Below, piece by piece: positions 15,608 through 23,688 of a stretch of DNA of 64,000 nt. The notes under the pieces are model-generated. The model was not told the DNA's origin, made no database searches, and worked only from the letters and a program-made list of their open reading frames with translations. The stretch lies in the NCBI RefSeq assembly GCF_019443285.1, contig NZ_CP080327.1, forward strand, positions 2,848,001 through 2,912,000, in the 5' to 3' direction. How positions within the stretch are numbered: position 1 is the first letter of the stretch; each line of letters opens with the position of its first letter. The position numbers and the translations under genes are program-made. The stretch is from Aquisediminimonas profunda (GTDB lineage: Bacteria; Pseudomonadota; Alphaproteobacteria; Sphingomonadales; Sphingomonadaceae).

Positions 15608-17235
15608 GCAATCACACTCCGTTGTTCCTGGCGTTCAAAATCAATCAATTCGGCATCGGGGAATGCTCGCATCGCGGCCATAACGGCGGGGTCGGCGAGG
15701 ATCGCATCCCTCGCTTCATTTTCGCGCTGACGGTCCTGGTCAAGCAGCGATGGCGCCGCACGCTCTTCGGTCAACTGGACCTGCCACGCCATGCCCGTGA
15801 GCGATTTGAGAGCCGCCGTCAGGTCCCGGACGAAATCTTCGGGGAGCGGCTTCACTTGCGCCAGATCAAGCTCAGGCGGCGCATATCGCAACAGCCCTGT
15901 GAAATCATGGAGTTGCTGCCCCATATGCGGCTTCCCGTTGGCCTCAAGCATGGAAATCAGGGCTGGAAAATCCCTTGGGACGGGGAGCAGGGTTGCGGTC
16001 GGGCCACCAGAAGCCGACGGAACCGACGGCGCCTGCCCTGTCACCATTTGCCCCGCTTCAAGTTTGCGTGCCAGTTCGCCCGGATCCGGCAATTGGCTTG
16101 CGTGAATAATCCGCAGCAGGGCCATATCAGCCGCCTCGCCCGGATGCGCGGCGCGAGAAACCTCGTCGTGTCCCTTCAGAAGCAGCTGCCAGATGCGATG
16201 CAACATAGCGAAAGAGAGGCTTGAGGCCCAGCTTTCAAGCGCTTCTCGCTCTTCAGCCGACTGTGTTGCATCGATGGGCGCGCCGACCTTTGCAAGTGTC
16301 GTCCGGTGTGTCAGCTCAAGCAATCCGCGAAGTACAGCAGCAGGTTCGACACCTAGGTCCCGCTGTTCCTGCAATGCCATGAGCGCGCTGGCACTATCCC
16401 CGGCCAACAAGGTGCCAAAGAGCTTGCGAATGGCGCCGCGGTCTGACAGCCCAAGCATATCTCGCACTTGTCGTGCCGAAACTGCCCCTCCCCCGTCCAA
16501 AGCGGCGTGGGCAATTGCCTGATCCAGGATCGACAAACCGTCACGGACCGATCCTTCGGCGGCACTTGCGATGAGTGCAAGCGCCTCGTCTTCAGCAGCC
16601 ACGCCTTCTGCCTGCACAACTGCAGCAAAATGCTTCGCAAGTGCCGCAGCCGAAATCCTTCGCAGGTCAAAGCGCTGACAGCGTGAAAGCACCGTTACGG
16701 GCACTTTGTTGACTTCTGTCGTTGCGAACAGGAACTTCACGTGCGGCGGTGGTTCTTCAAGGGTTTTCAGAAGCGCGTTGAAGGCGTTCTTGGACAACAT
16801 GTGAACTTCGTCGATGATGTAGACCTTGTAGCGCGCCGAAACCGCAGAATAGCGCACAGCTTCGATAATTTCGCGGACATCGTCGACGCCCGTATTTGAT
16901 GCCGCGTCCATCTCAACCACGTCCATATGCCGACCTTCGGCAATGGCGACACAGGCTTCGCATTCGTTACAGGGGTCAATCGTCGGGCCTTTTTCGCAGT
17001 TCAAAGCCTTGGCAATGAGGCGCGCTGTAGATGTCTTCCCAACCCCGCGAACGCCAGTCAGCAGGAATGCATGTGCCAGGCGGTCCCGCTTGATGGCATT
17101 GCCCAGCGTCGTGACCATCGCATCCTGACCAATGAGCTCGCTGAACCGCTGAGGTCGGTATTTGCGCGCGAGCACACGATAGGCTCCAGAAAGCGCTGGC
17201 TGAGGCGGTTCACCAAGATCGAATGATTCTGACAT
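15604..17235 (-). CDS. dnaX: DNA polymerase III subunit gamma/tau
   Basis: 543 residues from the ATG at 17235. Upstream frame to 17403 would run across the SRP RNA gene and is rejected. The AAA+ clamp-loader core has Walker A (G-V-R-G-V-G-K-T-S), the four-cysteine zinc module (C-E-K-G...C-N-E-C-E-A-C), and the D-E-V-H-M-L box. The enzyme loads the sliding clamp. A tau-type C-terminal extension is present, shorter than in E. coli. I see no slippery A-run for gamma production. Confidence 0.94.
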   Translation of the reverse strand: MSESFDLGEPPQPALSGAYRVLARKYRPQRFSELIGQDAMVTTLGNAIKRDRLAHAFLLTGVRGVGKTSTARLIAKALNCEKGPTIDPCNECEACVAIAEGRHMDVVEMDAASNTGVDDVREIIEAVRYSAVSARYKVYIIDEVHMLSKNAFNALLKTLEEPPPHVKFLFATTEVNKVPVTVLSRCQRFDLRRISAAALAKHFAAVVQAEGVAAEDEALALIASAAEGSVRDGLSILDQAIAHAALDGGGAVSARQVRDMLGLSDRGAIRKLFGTLLAGDSASALMALQEQRDLGVEPAAVLRGLLELTHRTTLAKVGAPIDATQSAEEREALESWASSLSFAMLHRIWQLLLKGHDEVSRAAHPGEAADMALLRIIHASQLPDPGELARKLEAGQMVTGQAPSVPSASGGPTATLLPVPRDFPALISMLEANGKPHMGQQLHDFTGLLRYAPPELDLAQVKPLPEDFVRDLTAALKSLTGMAWQVQLTEERAAPSLLDQDRQRENEARDAILADPAVMAAMRAFPDAELIDFERQEQRSVIA

Positions 17236-17281
17236 AACCCACTCTATGCACAGCACGGGTCTTTGTCGAAGGGGGAAAGTA

Positions 17282-17371
17282 GGAGCCGGGCGACCCGATA
17301 CGAATTCGTTGTGGCTGCTTCCTTCCGGACCTGACCAGGTTGGCGAGTGCACCGTCCGCCCGACTCCCGCC
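17282..17371 (-). ncRNA. ffs: 4.5S RNA, signal recognition particle RNA (small bacterial type)
   Basis: The minus strand carries the invariant core GTCAGGTCCGGAAGGAAGC, and the flanks can pair: GGAG-T-CGGGCG near the 5' end with CGCCCG-G-CTCC near the 3' end, as in a roughly 90-nt SRP hairpin. It sits in the 165-base gap between the ferredoxin gene and dnaX; an ffs gene near dnaX is common. It binds Ffh to target membrane proteins. End positions are estimates. Confidence 0.9.
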
Positions 17372-17399
17372 GCGCATATGGTCGCAGCGGAGGCAAAAA

Positions 17400-17735
17400 T
17401 CAACGTCCCTGCATGTTGCGGCTTTCTGGCGGGATTCGCACAGTCAGACCATCGAGATCCGCACTCAGAAGAATCTGGCAGGCCAATCGGCTATGGCGGG
17501 TGGCACACGCAGCAAGGTCAAGAATATCCTCCTCCTCGTCGCTAGCCTTGGGAAGCCTGGAAAACCAGTCAGCATCGACGATGACATGACAGGTCGAACA
17601 GGCCATCTGGCCTTCGCAGGTCCCTTCGAGGGGCTGCCCAATGCCCTGTCCGACCTCAAGCAGGGAAATGCCTTCCGATCCCTCACCCTCCGAGATTGTT
17701 TGGCCATCTGCACTTTCGAAACGAACACGGATCAT
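17400..17735 (-). CDS. Adrenodoxin-type [2Fe-2S] ferredoxin
   Basis: 111 residues with cysteines at 40, 46, 49 and 86 (C-x5-C-x2-C...C), the pattern of adrenodoxin/putidaredoxin-type ferredoxins. It would pass electrons to Fe-S assembly, a P450 or another oxygenase. It overlaps the downstream-facing cysteine desulfurase gene by 4 bases at its start (ATGA), so the set desulfurase-desulfurase-ferredoxin is one operon. Family firm; the electron partner is not in the window. Confidence 0.92.
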   Translation of the reverse strand: MIRVRFESADGQTISEGEGSEGISLLEVGQGIGQPLEGTCEGQMACSTCHVIVDADWFSRLPKASDEEEDILDLAACATRHSRLACQILLSADLDGLTVRIPPESRNMQGR

Positions 17736-18844
17736 GCCGCGATGGCCATCTGTCCGTCTGCGGCATGGAAGATCAGCCTCAACGCTTCACGAAGCTCCGC
17801 CACTGTTGTGTAACGACCAAAGCCAAGCCGGATCGAGGAACGTGCCTCGCGGTCATCCAACCCGATGGCCTTCAAGACGTGGCTCGGCCTGCCAGATCCG
17901 CTTGCGCAGGCGGAGCCCGCCGAAAAGGCGATCATGCGCAAATCTGAAATCAGCCGCGAGGCATCAAGACCGTCTCGCCTCAAGTTGAGGTTGCCCTTGT
18001 AGCGCGGCGTCGTGGCACCGTTGATTAGCCAACCCTTCGGCAACATGCCGATGGCCACGTCCCAGAGATGCTGCACATGGATCGCGTCGGCCTCTTGCCT
18101 CTGCTGGGCGACCTTCGCTGCCACACCAAATCCGGCGCAAAGTGCCGGGGAGAGTGTGCCGGAGCGAAGCCCGCCCTCTTGGCCACCCCCGTGGATGAGT
18201 GGCTCGATCTCGATACCGTTGCGCACCCACAGGGCTCCAACGCCCTTGGGCCCGTGAATCTTGTGGGCGCTGATTGCGATGAGGTCCGGCCCGTCAGGAA
18301 TGTCCGTCCGGCCGAAGCCTTGAACAGCATCGCACAGAAACAACGCACCGACATTATGTGCAGCTTCAGCCAATTCGGAGATCGGTTGAATTACGCCGAT
18401 TTCATTATTGACCAGCATCGCCGAAACCAGTTGCGTGCCCTTTGGAATCTTGAAGCCAGGAACAAGCAGGCCGTCCGATGCAACGGGCAATAGTCCAACC
18501 TTGCGGCGGTCCTTCTGGAGCCAGAGTGCAGTATCCCGAACAGCTGCATGTTCTGTTTCCGCTATCAATAGTCCACCGCGCCCCGGAATGCCCCGAAGAG
18601 CCCAGTTCAGGGCTTCAGTTGCTCCACTCGTGAAAAAGACTCTTCCCCCCTTTGGCAACAGATCCGCAATTGCTTCACGCGCCAGTTCTATTGCGGCTGC
18701 GGCTTCCCTGCCCATCTTGTGAATCGAATGGGGATTGGCAAATTTTTCGTCCAGCCACGGTCGCATGGCAACGCGGACTTCGGGTGCAAGCGGGGTTGTT
18801 GCCTGATAGTCAAGATATATGGTCACGGTGATATACGTTTCCAC
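17732..18844 (-). CDS. Cysteine desulfurase, NifS/IscS type (second of a tandem pair)
   Basis: 370 residues as listed; an alternative GTG start at 18826 removes six residues. Class V aminotransferase fold with the PLP lysine in SAHKIHGPKG and the persulfide cysteine in S-A-G-S-A-C-A-S-G. It removes sulfur from cysteine for Fe-S clusters or thiolation. It overlaps the preceding, related desulfurase gene and the following ferredoxin, so it is translated in a chain with them. Partners iscU or sufBCD are absent from the window. Confidence 0.9.
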   Translation of the reverse strand: METYITVTIYLDYQATTPLAPEVRVAMRPWLDEKFANPHSIHKMGREAAAAIELAREAIADLLPKGGRVFFTSGATEALNWALRGIPGRGGLLIAETEHAAVRDTALWLQKDRRKVGLLPVASDGLLVPGFKIPKGTQLVSAMLVNNEIGVIQPISELAEAAHNVGALFLCDAVQGFGRTDIPDGPDLIAISAHKIHGPKGVGALWVRNGIEIEPLIHGGGQEGGLRSGTLSPALCAGFGVAAKVAQQRQEADAIHVQHLWDVAIGMLPKGWLINGATTPRYKGNLNLRRDGLDASRLISDLRMIAFSAGSACASGSGRPSHVLKAIGLDDREARSSIRLGFGRYTTVAELREALRLIFHAADGQMAIAA

Positions 18845-19878
18845 GCCTCGATGAATCGGTAAATGTCTGCGCGGCTCGTGTCAGGGCCAAAACTCGCACG
18901 GACTGTCTCACCGGCCTCGATTTCATCCCAACCTTGTGCCGCCAACACCCGGCTGGACTTCAAGGTTCCCGAAGAACAGGCGCTCCCGGCCGACACCGCT
19001 ATACCCGCCATATCGAACTGGATCAGCTGTGCCGACGCCGCCTTGCCAGGCATCCGGTAACTCGCGATGGTGGCAATTCTTGGACTCGATTTTGAGACAA
19101 TTACACCTCCCGCCCCTTCAATCGCCCCATCGAGATGTGATCGGAGGTCGGCGGCCCGTGACAGCCATGCGCGGCTAGCTTCACAAGCCGCTGCAAATCC
19201 CATTGCACCCGGTAGGTTCTCAGTTCCCGCCCGATAGCCTTTTTCCTGTCCCCCGGACGGTGCGATGAGCCCAAGATCTCGGATCAGGAGTGCGCCAATG
19301 CCGGGTGGCCCGCCAAGTTTGTGCGCAGAAACAGCGATGATATCTGCATCTGGCAATGCCAGCTTGCCAGCAGTTTGGGCGCAATCGGCCATCAGGATGC
19401 CTCCCGCCTTGCGCACGACTGGTGCAAGCTCCTCAAGCGGCTGGATGACCCCCGTTTCATTATTGGCATGCTGGATAGCAACCAGAGGCTGCTTGGCGCC
19501 GAGCGCAGCCAGTCGACCGAACAGTGCATCACGCGCCACGAGCCCTTCAGCCCCAACGGGCAAGAAATAGGCTTCTGGTACCGAACGATGCACGGCTTCA
19601 TGCTCGACTGCTGACACGATAAAGGCATCGGCGACGCAACGCCCAAGACCAATGGCCAAGGCTTCGCTTGCTCCGCTGGTAAAAATCAGCTCATGCTCCC
19701 AATCAAGCGCAGCTTTGATCCGGCTCCGGGCATCTTCAAGCGCTGCTCTGGCTGCGCGACCTTCGGCGTGCGGCGAAGACGAATTTGCCCACAGTTTCAG
19801 GCCATCCAGCATCGCCTGACGAGCAACAGGAAGAACATGAGTCGTCGCTGCATGATCGAGATAAAGACGTTCGTTCAA
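18823..19878 (-). CDS. Cysteine desulfurase, NifS/IscS type (first of a tandem pair)
   Basis: 351 residues, start MNERLYLDHAATTH, PLP lysine in SAHKLGGPPG, cysteine in S-A-G-S-A-C-S-S-G. It is a paralogue of the next gene but the two differ clearly throughout, so this is an old duplication. Both keep the catalytic lysine and cysteine. It is the first gene of the desulfurase-desulfurase-ferredoxin operon, divergent from the alpha/beta hydrolase gene. Which is the main Fe-S donor cannot be told. Confidence 0.9.
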   Translation of the reverse strand: MNERLYLDHAATTHVLPVARQAMLDGLKLWANSSSPHAEGRAARAALEDARSRIKAALDWEHELIFTSGASEALAIGLGRCVADAFIVSAVEHEAVHRSVPEAYFLPVGAEGLVARDALFGRLAALGAKQPLVAIQHANNETGVIQPLEELAPVVRKAGGILMADCAQTAGKLALPDADIIAVSAHKLGGPPGIGALLIRDLGLIAPSGGQEKGYRAGTENLPGAMGFAAACEASRAWLSRAADLRSHLDGAIEGAGGVIVSKSSPRIATIASYRMPGKAASAQLIQFDMAGIAVSAGSACSSGTLKSSRVLAAQGWDEIEAGETVRASFGPDTSRADIYRFIEAWKRISP

Positions 19879-19986
19879 TTGCCTTGTTCCGAATGATTGC
19901 GAAATGGACCCGCCTTCCTATATAGGCGCCAACAAGTTCGCACAGCCCGTTCTGTGCATCGTTCGAACAAAGTCTGCGAGTGATCC

Positions 19987-20643
19987 ATGCCAGAAGTGAT
20001 TTTCCCCGGCCCCGAAGGTCGGCTTGAAGGACGTTTCAACCCCGGCCCGCGCCCGCGTGCGCCCGTTGCCATGATCTTGCATCCGCATCCCCAAGGCGGC
20101 GGCACGATGAACAACCGTATAGTCCAGTCGCTGTACCAGACTTTCGTGCGCCGCGGATTTGCGACACTGCGTTTCAACTTTCGCGGTGTTGGAAAGTCGC
20201 AGGGCAGCTTTGATAGTGGCATTGGCGAGCTATCGGATGCGGCTTCCGCGCTCGATTGGGTCCAGTCCATCCATCCCGAGGCCCAAACCACCTGGATTGC
20301 CGGCTACAGCTTTGGCGCCCTGATTGGCATGCAGCTTCTCATGCGTCGCCCGGAAATCAAGGGCTTCATCTCCATTGCGCCGCCAGCGAACATGTATGAT
20401 TTCACCTTCCTGGCTCCGTGTCCGTCCTCCGGCATCATAATTCAGGGCACGGGCGATGAAGTCGTCACGCCGAGTTCAGTACAGAAGCTGGTGGACAAGC
20501 TCCGAACGCAAAAGCACATCACGATTCATCACGATGAAATCCGTAACGCCAATCATTTCTTCGAGAATGAGCAGGCAGAATTGATGGCGTCGGTCGACAA
20601 ATACCTCGATATGCGCCTTGATCCGCAATCACCCATCCGATGA
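19987..20643 (+). CDS. Alpha/beta hydrolase
   Basis: 218 residues with an early H-P-H-P-Q-G-G-G oxyanion region, the nucleophile elbow G-Y-S-F-G-A (serine about residue 108), an acid in G-T-G-D-E and a histidine in N-H-F-F-E. Such small hydrolases are often beside Fe-S desulfurase genes in Alphaproteobacteria; their substrate is unknown. Intergenic distance to the divergent desulfurase operon is 108 bases. Confidence 0.87.
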   Translation: MPEVIFPGPEGRLEGRFNPGPRPRAPVAMILHPHPQGGGTMNNRIVQSLYQTFVRRGFATLRFNFRGVGKSQGSFDSGIGELSDAASALDWVQSIHPEAQTTWIAGYSFGALIGMQLLMRRPEIKGFISIAPPANMYDFTFLAPCPSSGIIIQGTGDEVVTPSSVQKLVDKLRTQKHITIHHDEIRNANHFFENEQAELMASVDKYLDMRLDPQSPIR

Positions 20644-20652
20644 GGACTTGTC

Positions 20653-21102
20653 ATGACGGATATGGAAGAGACCCTTCTGGGCCTGTTTACTGAAGTCGCA
20701 ATCATAGAGCACCTCGCACGCACACGAATCGAGCGCACTAGCGACCATCCGGCCAGCGCAGGCGAATTTGGCATATTGAACTATTTCAACCGGACACATC
20801 CCGATCCTGACACGATCGGGGGGATTGCCTGGGCGTTCCAGGAAGACGAAGGCCACACGGCAAGCAAGATCGCTTCACTCGAAGCCAAGGGATATGTGAC
20901 AGTCACGCCCCCGCTCAGTCGGGAGAGCAATGCCGTCGTCTTTGTGACTGAAGCCGGACGCGAAGCTCAGGAAGAAAAGATCCAGTCCATGGCGCCAGAG
21001 TTCGAACAGCTGGTGGCCGAGATCCCCAGCGCTGACCTCGCGACAACTGTCAGGACATTGCGTGAAATTCGCTTGACGTTGGACCATTTGCCTGACCGCT
21101 GA
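20653..21102 (+). CDS. MarR-family transcriptional regulator
   Basis: 149 residues; a helical dimerisation N-terminus, a winged-helix middle (I-L-N-Y-F, Q-E-D-E-G-H-T-A-S-K-I-A-S-L-E-A-K-G-Y-V as recognition helix and wing V-F-V-T-E-A-G-R-E), and helical C-terminus fit MarR. Ligand and target are unknown. It follows the hydrolase gene by 9 bases, so it may regulate the same unit. Confidence 0.78.
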   Translation: MTDMEETLLGLFTEVAIIEHLARTRIERTSDHPASAGEFGILNYFNRTHPDPDTIGGIAWAFQEDEGHTASKIASLEAKGYVTVTPPLSRESNAVVFVTEAGREAQEEKIQSMAPEFEQLVAEIPSADLATTVRTLREIRLTLDHLPDR

Positions 21103-21105
21103 CGA

Positions 21106-21285
21106 TCATGATGGCCATGTCCAAATAAGAATATTGCCAAAGAGGACCAAGGCAGCCACCAGCATAAGGGCTGCACGTTTGTGATCAGTGCCACTTCGCA
21201 GCAGGAAAATCCCGCCCCAAACGAGGGCGATCACCGCCAACATGGCCACCGAAAGCAAAACGTCGAAGGTCGTCTGAGAAACCAT
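21106..21285 (-). CDS. 59-residue two-helix membrane protein
   Basis: ATG on the minus strand at 21285 to TGA at 21106, 59 residues: two membrane helices (about 8-28 and 38-56) separated by a basic stretch R-S-G-T-D-H-K-R. It starts 9 bases after the stop of the threonine dehydratase gene and is in the same direction, so is likely co-transcribed. I do not recognise it; likely a small conserved membrane protein of the family seen in sphingomonads, but this is inference. Confidence 0.62.
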   Translation of the reverse strand: MVSQTTFDVLLSVAMLAVIALVWGGIFLLRSGTDHKRAALMLVAALVLFGNILIWTWPS

Positions 21286-21293
21286 CTGTAAAT

Positions 21294-22256
21294 CTAGCCC
21301 TTCGTCATCTCAGCGAAGACCGCCGGTTCAACATTTCCCCCGGATAACATGACAAGAGTTCTGCCGGCAGGCAGGACCTTTTCGCTCAGCAAAGCCGCTA
21401 GTCCTGCAGCTCCCCCGGGTTCCAGTGTCAGCCCGAGCGTATCGTGAGCGAAGCGCATTGCCATACCAATCTCTCTTTCGGATACGGCAACCCCCTTGGC
21501 CCGGCGGGATCGCAACACTCCGAAAGTCAGTGGCGAGACGCGCAGCGTCTGCAGGGCATCGCATGATGTTGACGGCGGATTCGGCCCGACCGGAACTATG
21601 ACTCCGCCTTCAAGCGAGCGCTTCATATCGTCCCAGCCCTCGGGCTCCGAAATGGCAATTTGGGCATGTGGGGCCGAAAGCGCGAGACCTGCGGCCAAGC
21701 CTCCTCCTCCGCATGGCGTTACGATCAGGTCGGGTTCGAAACCCAGCTGATTGATTGCCTCCAGGCCGGCACTTCCCTGACCCTCGATAATCCAGGGATC
21801 ATCAAAACTCGGCACTACCGTTGCGCCGCTTTTTGAAGCAATCTGCGCCGCAATTTCGGCACGATCTTCCGTCGCCCGATCATAGAAAATGATTTCCGCA
21901 CCCCATGACCTTGTCGCTTCAACCTTGATCGGCGGTGCATCACGGGGAATCACAATTGTTGCAGCGATGCCAAGCCGCGCGGCCGCCCAAGCCACGCCCT
22001 GCGCATGATTGCCGCTCGAAAATGCAACCACACCACGAGCCCTTTCGGCTTCGGAAAGATCCGTCAGCCGATGCCACGCACCCCTCAGCTTGAAGGCACC
22101 AATCGGCAGCAACGAATCGGCCTTGGCCCAAACCTGTGCGCCATTGATCTCGAACAGCTTCACCGGCGTCGGTGGCAAAATGGCCGAGACTTTTTCATAC
22201 GCTCGCAAGACCCCCGGAAATCCGGGATTTCTGATGGAAGATTCTGCAACACTCAT
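21294..22256 (-). CDS. Threonine/serine dehydratase, PLP fold type II
   Basis: 320 residues from the ATG at 22256; an in-frame ATG at 22301 is further upstream. PLP lysine in G-A-F-K-L-R-G-A, the asparagine loop S-S-G-N-H-A-Q-G, and the G-G-G-G-L phosphate loop identify the family. It lacks a C-terminal ACT regulatory domain, so it is more like catabolic threonine/serine dehydratase than the feedback-regulated isoleucine enzyme. Divergent from the ornithine decarboxylase gene. Paired with the 59-residue ORF downstream. Confidence 0.87.
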   Translation of the reverse strand: MSVAESSIRNPGFPGVLRAYEKVSAILPPTPVKLFEINGAQVWAKADSLLPIGAFKLRGAWHRLTDLSEAERARGVVAFSSGNHAQGVAWAAARLGIAATIVIPRDAPPIKVEATRSWGAEIIFYDRATEDRAEIAAQIASKSGATVVPSFDDPWIIEGQGSAGLEAINQLGFEPDLIVTPCGGGGLAAGLALSAPHAQIAISEPEGWDDMKRSLEGGVIVPVGPNPPSTSCDALQTLRVSPLTFGVLRSRRAKGVAVSEREIGMAMRFAHDTLGLTLEPGGAAGLAALLSEKVLPAGRTLVMLSGGNVEPAVFAEMTKG

Positions 22257-22393
22257 GGACCAGCATTTGCCCATGCAGTTATGCTTTACAAGGGGGGGCA
22301 CAGTTCATATATCGCCTGCCGCTGCCCCAAGGGGACTTCCAATAACCGTAAGGCAGCCTTGCTTGAACTGAATCCATTTGGAGGTCCCTTGAA

Positions 22394-23581
22394 TTGCACA
22401 CGCACCATAGCGCGCTGGGGCTAGCGACTGCCCTGCGACCGGCCCAACCGGTCACGCTCATCCGTCCGCATGCCGCAGTGCGTGCTGCCCGATTCTTCGT
22501 TGAGAAGTTTCCGGGTAAGTCGCTCTATGCAGTGAAGGCCAATCCGTCGCCCGACCTGATCAGGCTTTTGTGGGAGAGCGGAATCACGCACTTCGATACA
22601 GCCTCGCTCAATGAGGTTCGTCTTGTTCGCGAAATCGCACCGGATGCGACGCTGTGCTTCATGCATCCAATCAAGGCTGAAGAAGCGATCGCCGAAGCTT
22701 ATGTCGAACACGGCGTTCGCATATTTTCGCTCGACTCGATTGAAGAGCTGGACAAGATCGTACGGGCCACGAAGGGCGCGACGGACTTGACCCTGTGCGT
22801 CCGCATTCGCGTCTCTTCTGAACATTCCAAGCTTAGTCTTGCTGCGAAGTTCGGTGCAGATCCTGCTGAAATGAAACAGCTTCTGATTGCGACGAGACAG
22901 GTCGCCGACGCTTTGGGCATTTGCTTTCATGTAGGCAGCCAGGCAATGTCACCAAAAGCCTATGTGGATGCAATGGAACGCGTTCGGGCAGCGATTGTCG
23001 AATCAGCAGTGACGGTGGACGTGGTCGATGTCGGCGGCGGTTTCCCCAGCGTCTACCCGGATATGGAGCCGCCGGCACTTGAGCATTATTTCGATGCTAT
23101 TCACCGTTCGTTCGAAGATCTGCCGGTCAGCTATTCCTCTGAACTTTGGTGCGAGCCCGGCCGGGCGCTTTGCGCTGAATATTCTTCCCTGATCGTCCGT
23201 GTTGAGCGGCGGCGTGGCAATGAGCTCTATATCAACGACGGCGCCTATGGCGCACTCTATGATGCCGCACATGTCGGCTGGCGCTTTCCGGTCCAGCTCT
23301 TGGGGGAACCGCAATCAGACACGCGCGATATGGCGTTCAGTTTCTATGGCCCGACATGCGACGACGCTGATCATATGGCTGGTCCCTTTTTGCTGCCTGC
23401 CGACACCACCGCAGGGGATTATATCGAGATCGGCATGCTTGGGGCCTATGGCTGCGCAATGCGAACCGGATTCAACGGATTTGGCAATGGCGACACGCAT
23501 ATCGTGACTGACGAGCCAATGGCATCGCTCTACATGGAAGAGATGGAAGCTACGCTTTCGTCAAACGTCGTAAAGCTGTAA
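22394..23581 (+). CDS. Ornithine/lysine-type decarboxylase, PLP fold III
   Basis: 395 residues; the likely start is TTG at 22394, preceded by GGAGG. The PLP lysine lies in Y-A-V-K-A-N-P, glycine-rich phosphate site in D-V-G-G-G-F-P, and the catalytic cysteine in G-P-T-C-D. Family enzymes decarboxylate ornithine to putrescine (some also lysine). It precedes a deoxyhypusine-synthase-like gene, so a putrescine-to-homospermidine route is plausible. I looked for a polyamine-sensing leader but the 92-base gap is too short to judge. Confidence 0.9.
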   Translation: MHTHHSALGLATALRPAQPVTLIRPHAAVRAARFFVEKFPGKSLYAVKANPSPDLIRLLWESGITHFDTASLNEVRLVREIAPDATLCFMHPIKAEEAIAEAYVEHGVRIFSLDSIEELDKIVRATKGATDLTLCVRIRVSSEHSKLSLAAKFGADPAEMKQLLIATRQVADALGICFHVGSQAMSPKAYVDAMERVRAAIVESAVTVDVVDVGGGFPSVYPDMEPPALEHYFDAIHRSFEDLPVSYSSELWCEPGRALCAEYSSLIVRVERRRGNELYINDGAYGALYDAAHVGWRFPVQLLGEPQSDTRDMAFSFYGPTCDDADHMAGPFLLPADTTAGDYIEIGMLGAYGCAMRTGFNGFGNGDTHIVTDEPMASLYMEEMEATLSSNVVKL

Positions 23582-23611
23582 CGCTCACCCTGCATTTTTT
23601 CATTCCTGCGC

Positions 23612-23651
23612 AAGCGGCAACCCATTGCATTGGCGCGCTGGGTTCCCGCTT
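23612..23651 (+). other. Inverted repeat between ODC and the DHS-like gene
   Basis: AAGCGGCAACCCA (23612-23624) can pair with TGGGTTCCCGCTT (23639-23651) with one mismatch, a 12-of-13 stem. Only three Ts follow the stem, so it is a poor terminator. It could be a processing or control structure between the two genes. Confidence 0.45.
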
Positions 23652-23688
23652 TTGAGGCAATGACACTGGAATTTATGGAGACCCTTGA

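Noticed and set aside
17236-17403. N-terminal extension of DnaX
   Set aside because: It would read through the SRP RNA gene and has no match to DnaX; the ATG at 17235 gives the normal start.
22302-22393. Polyamine-responsive leader (speF-like) before ornithine decarboxylase
   Set aside because: The gap to the divergent gene is only 92 bases and I see no convincing fold; a covariance search would decide.
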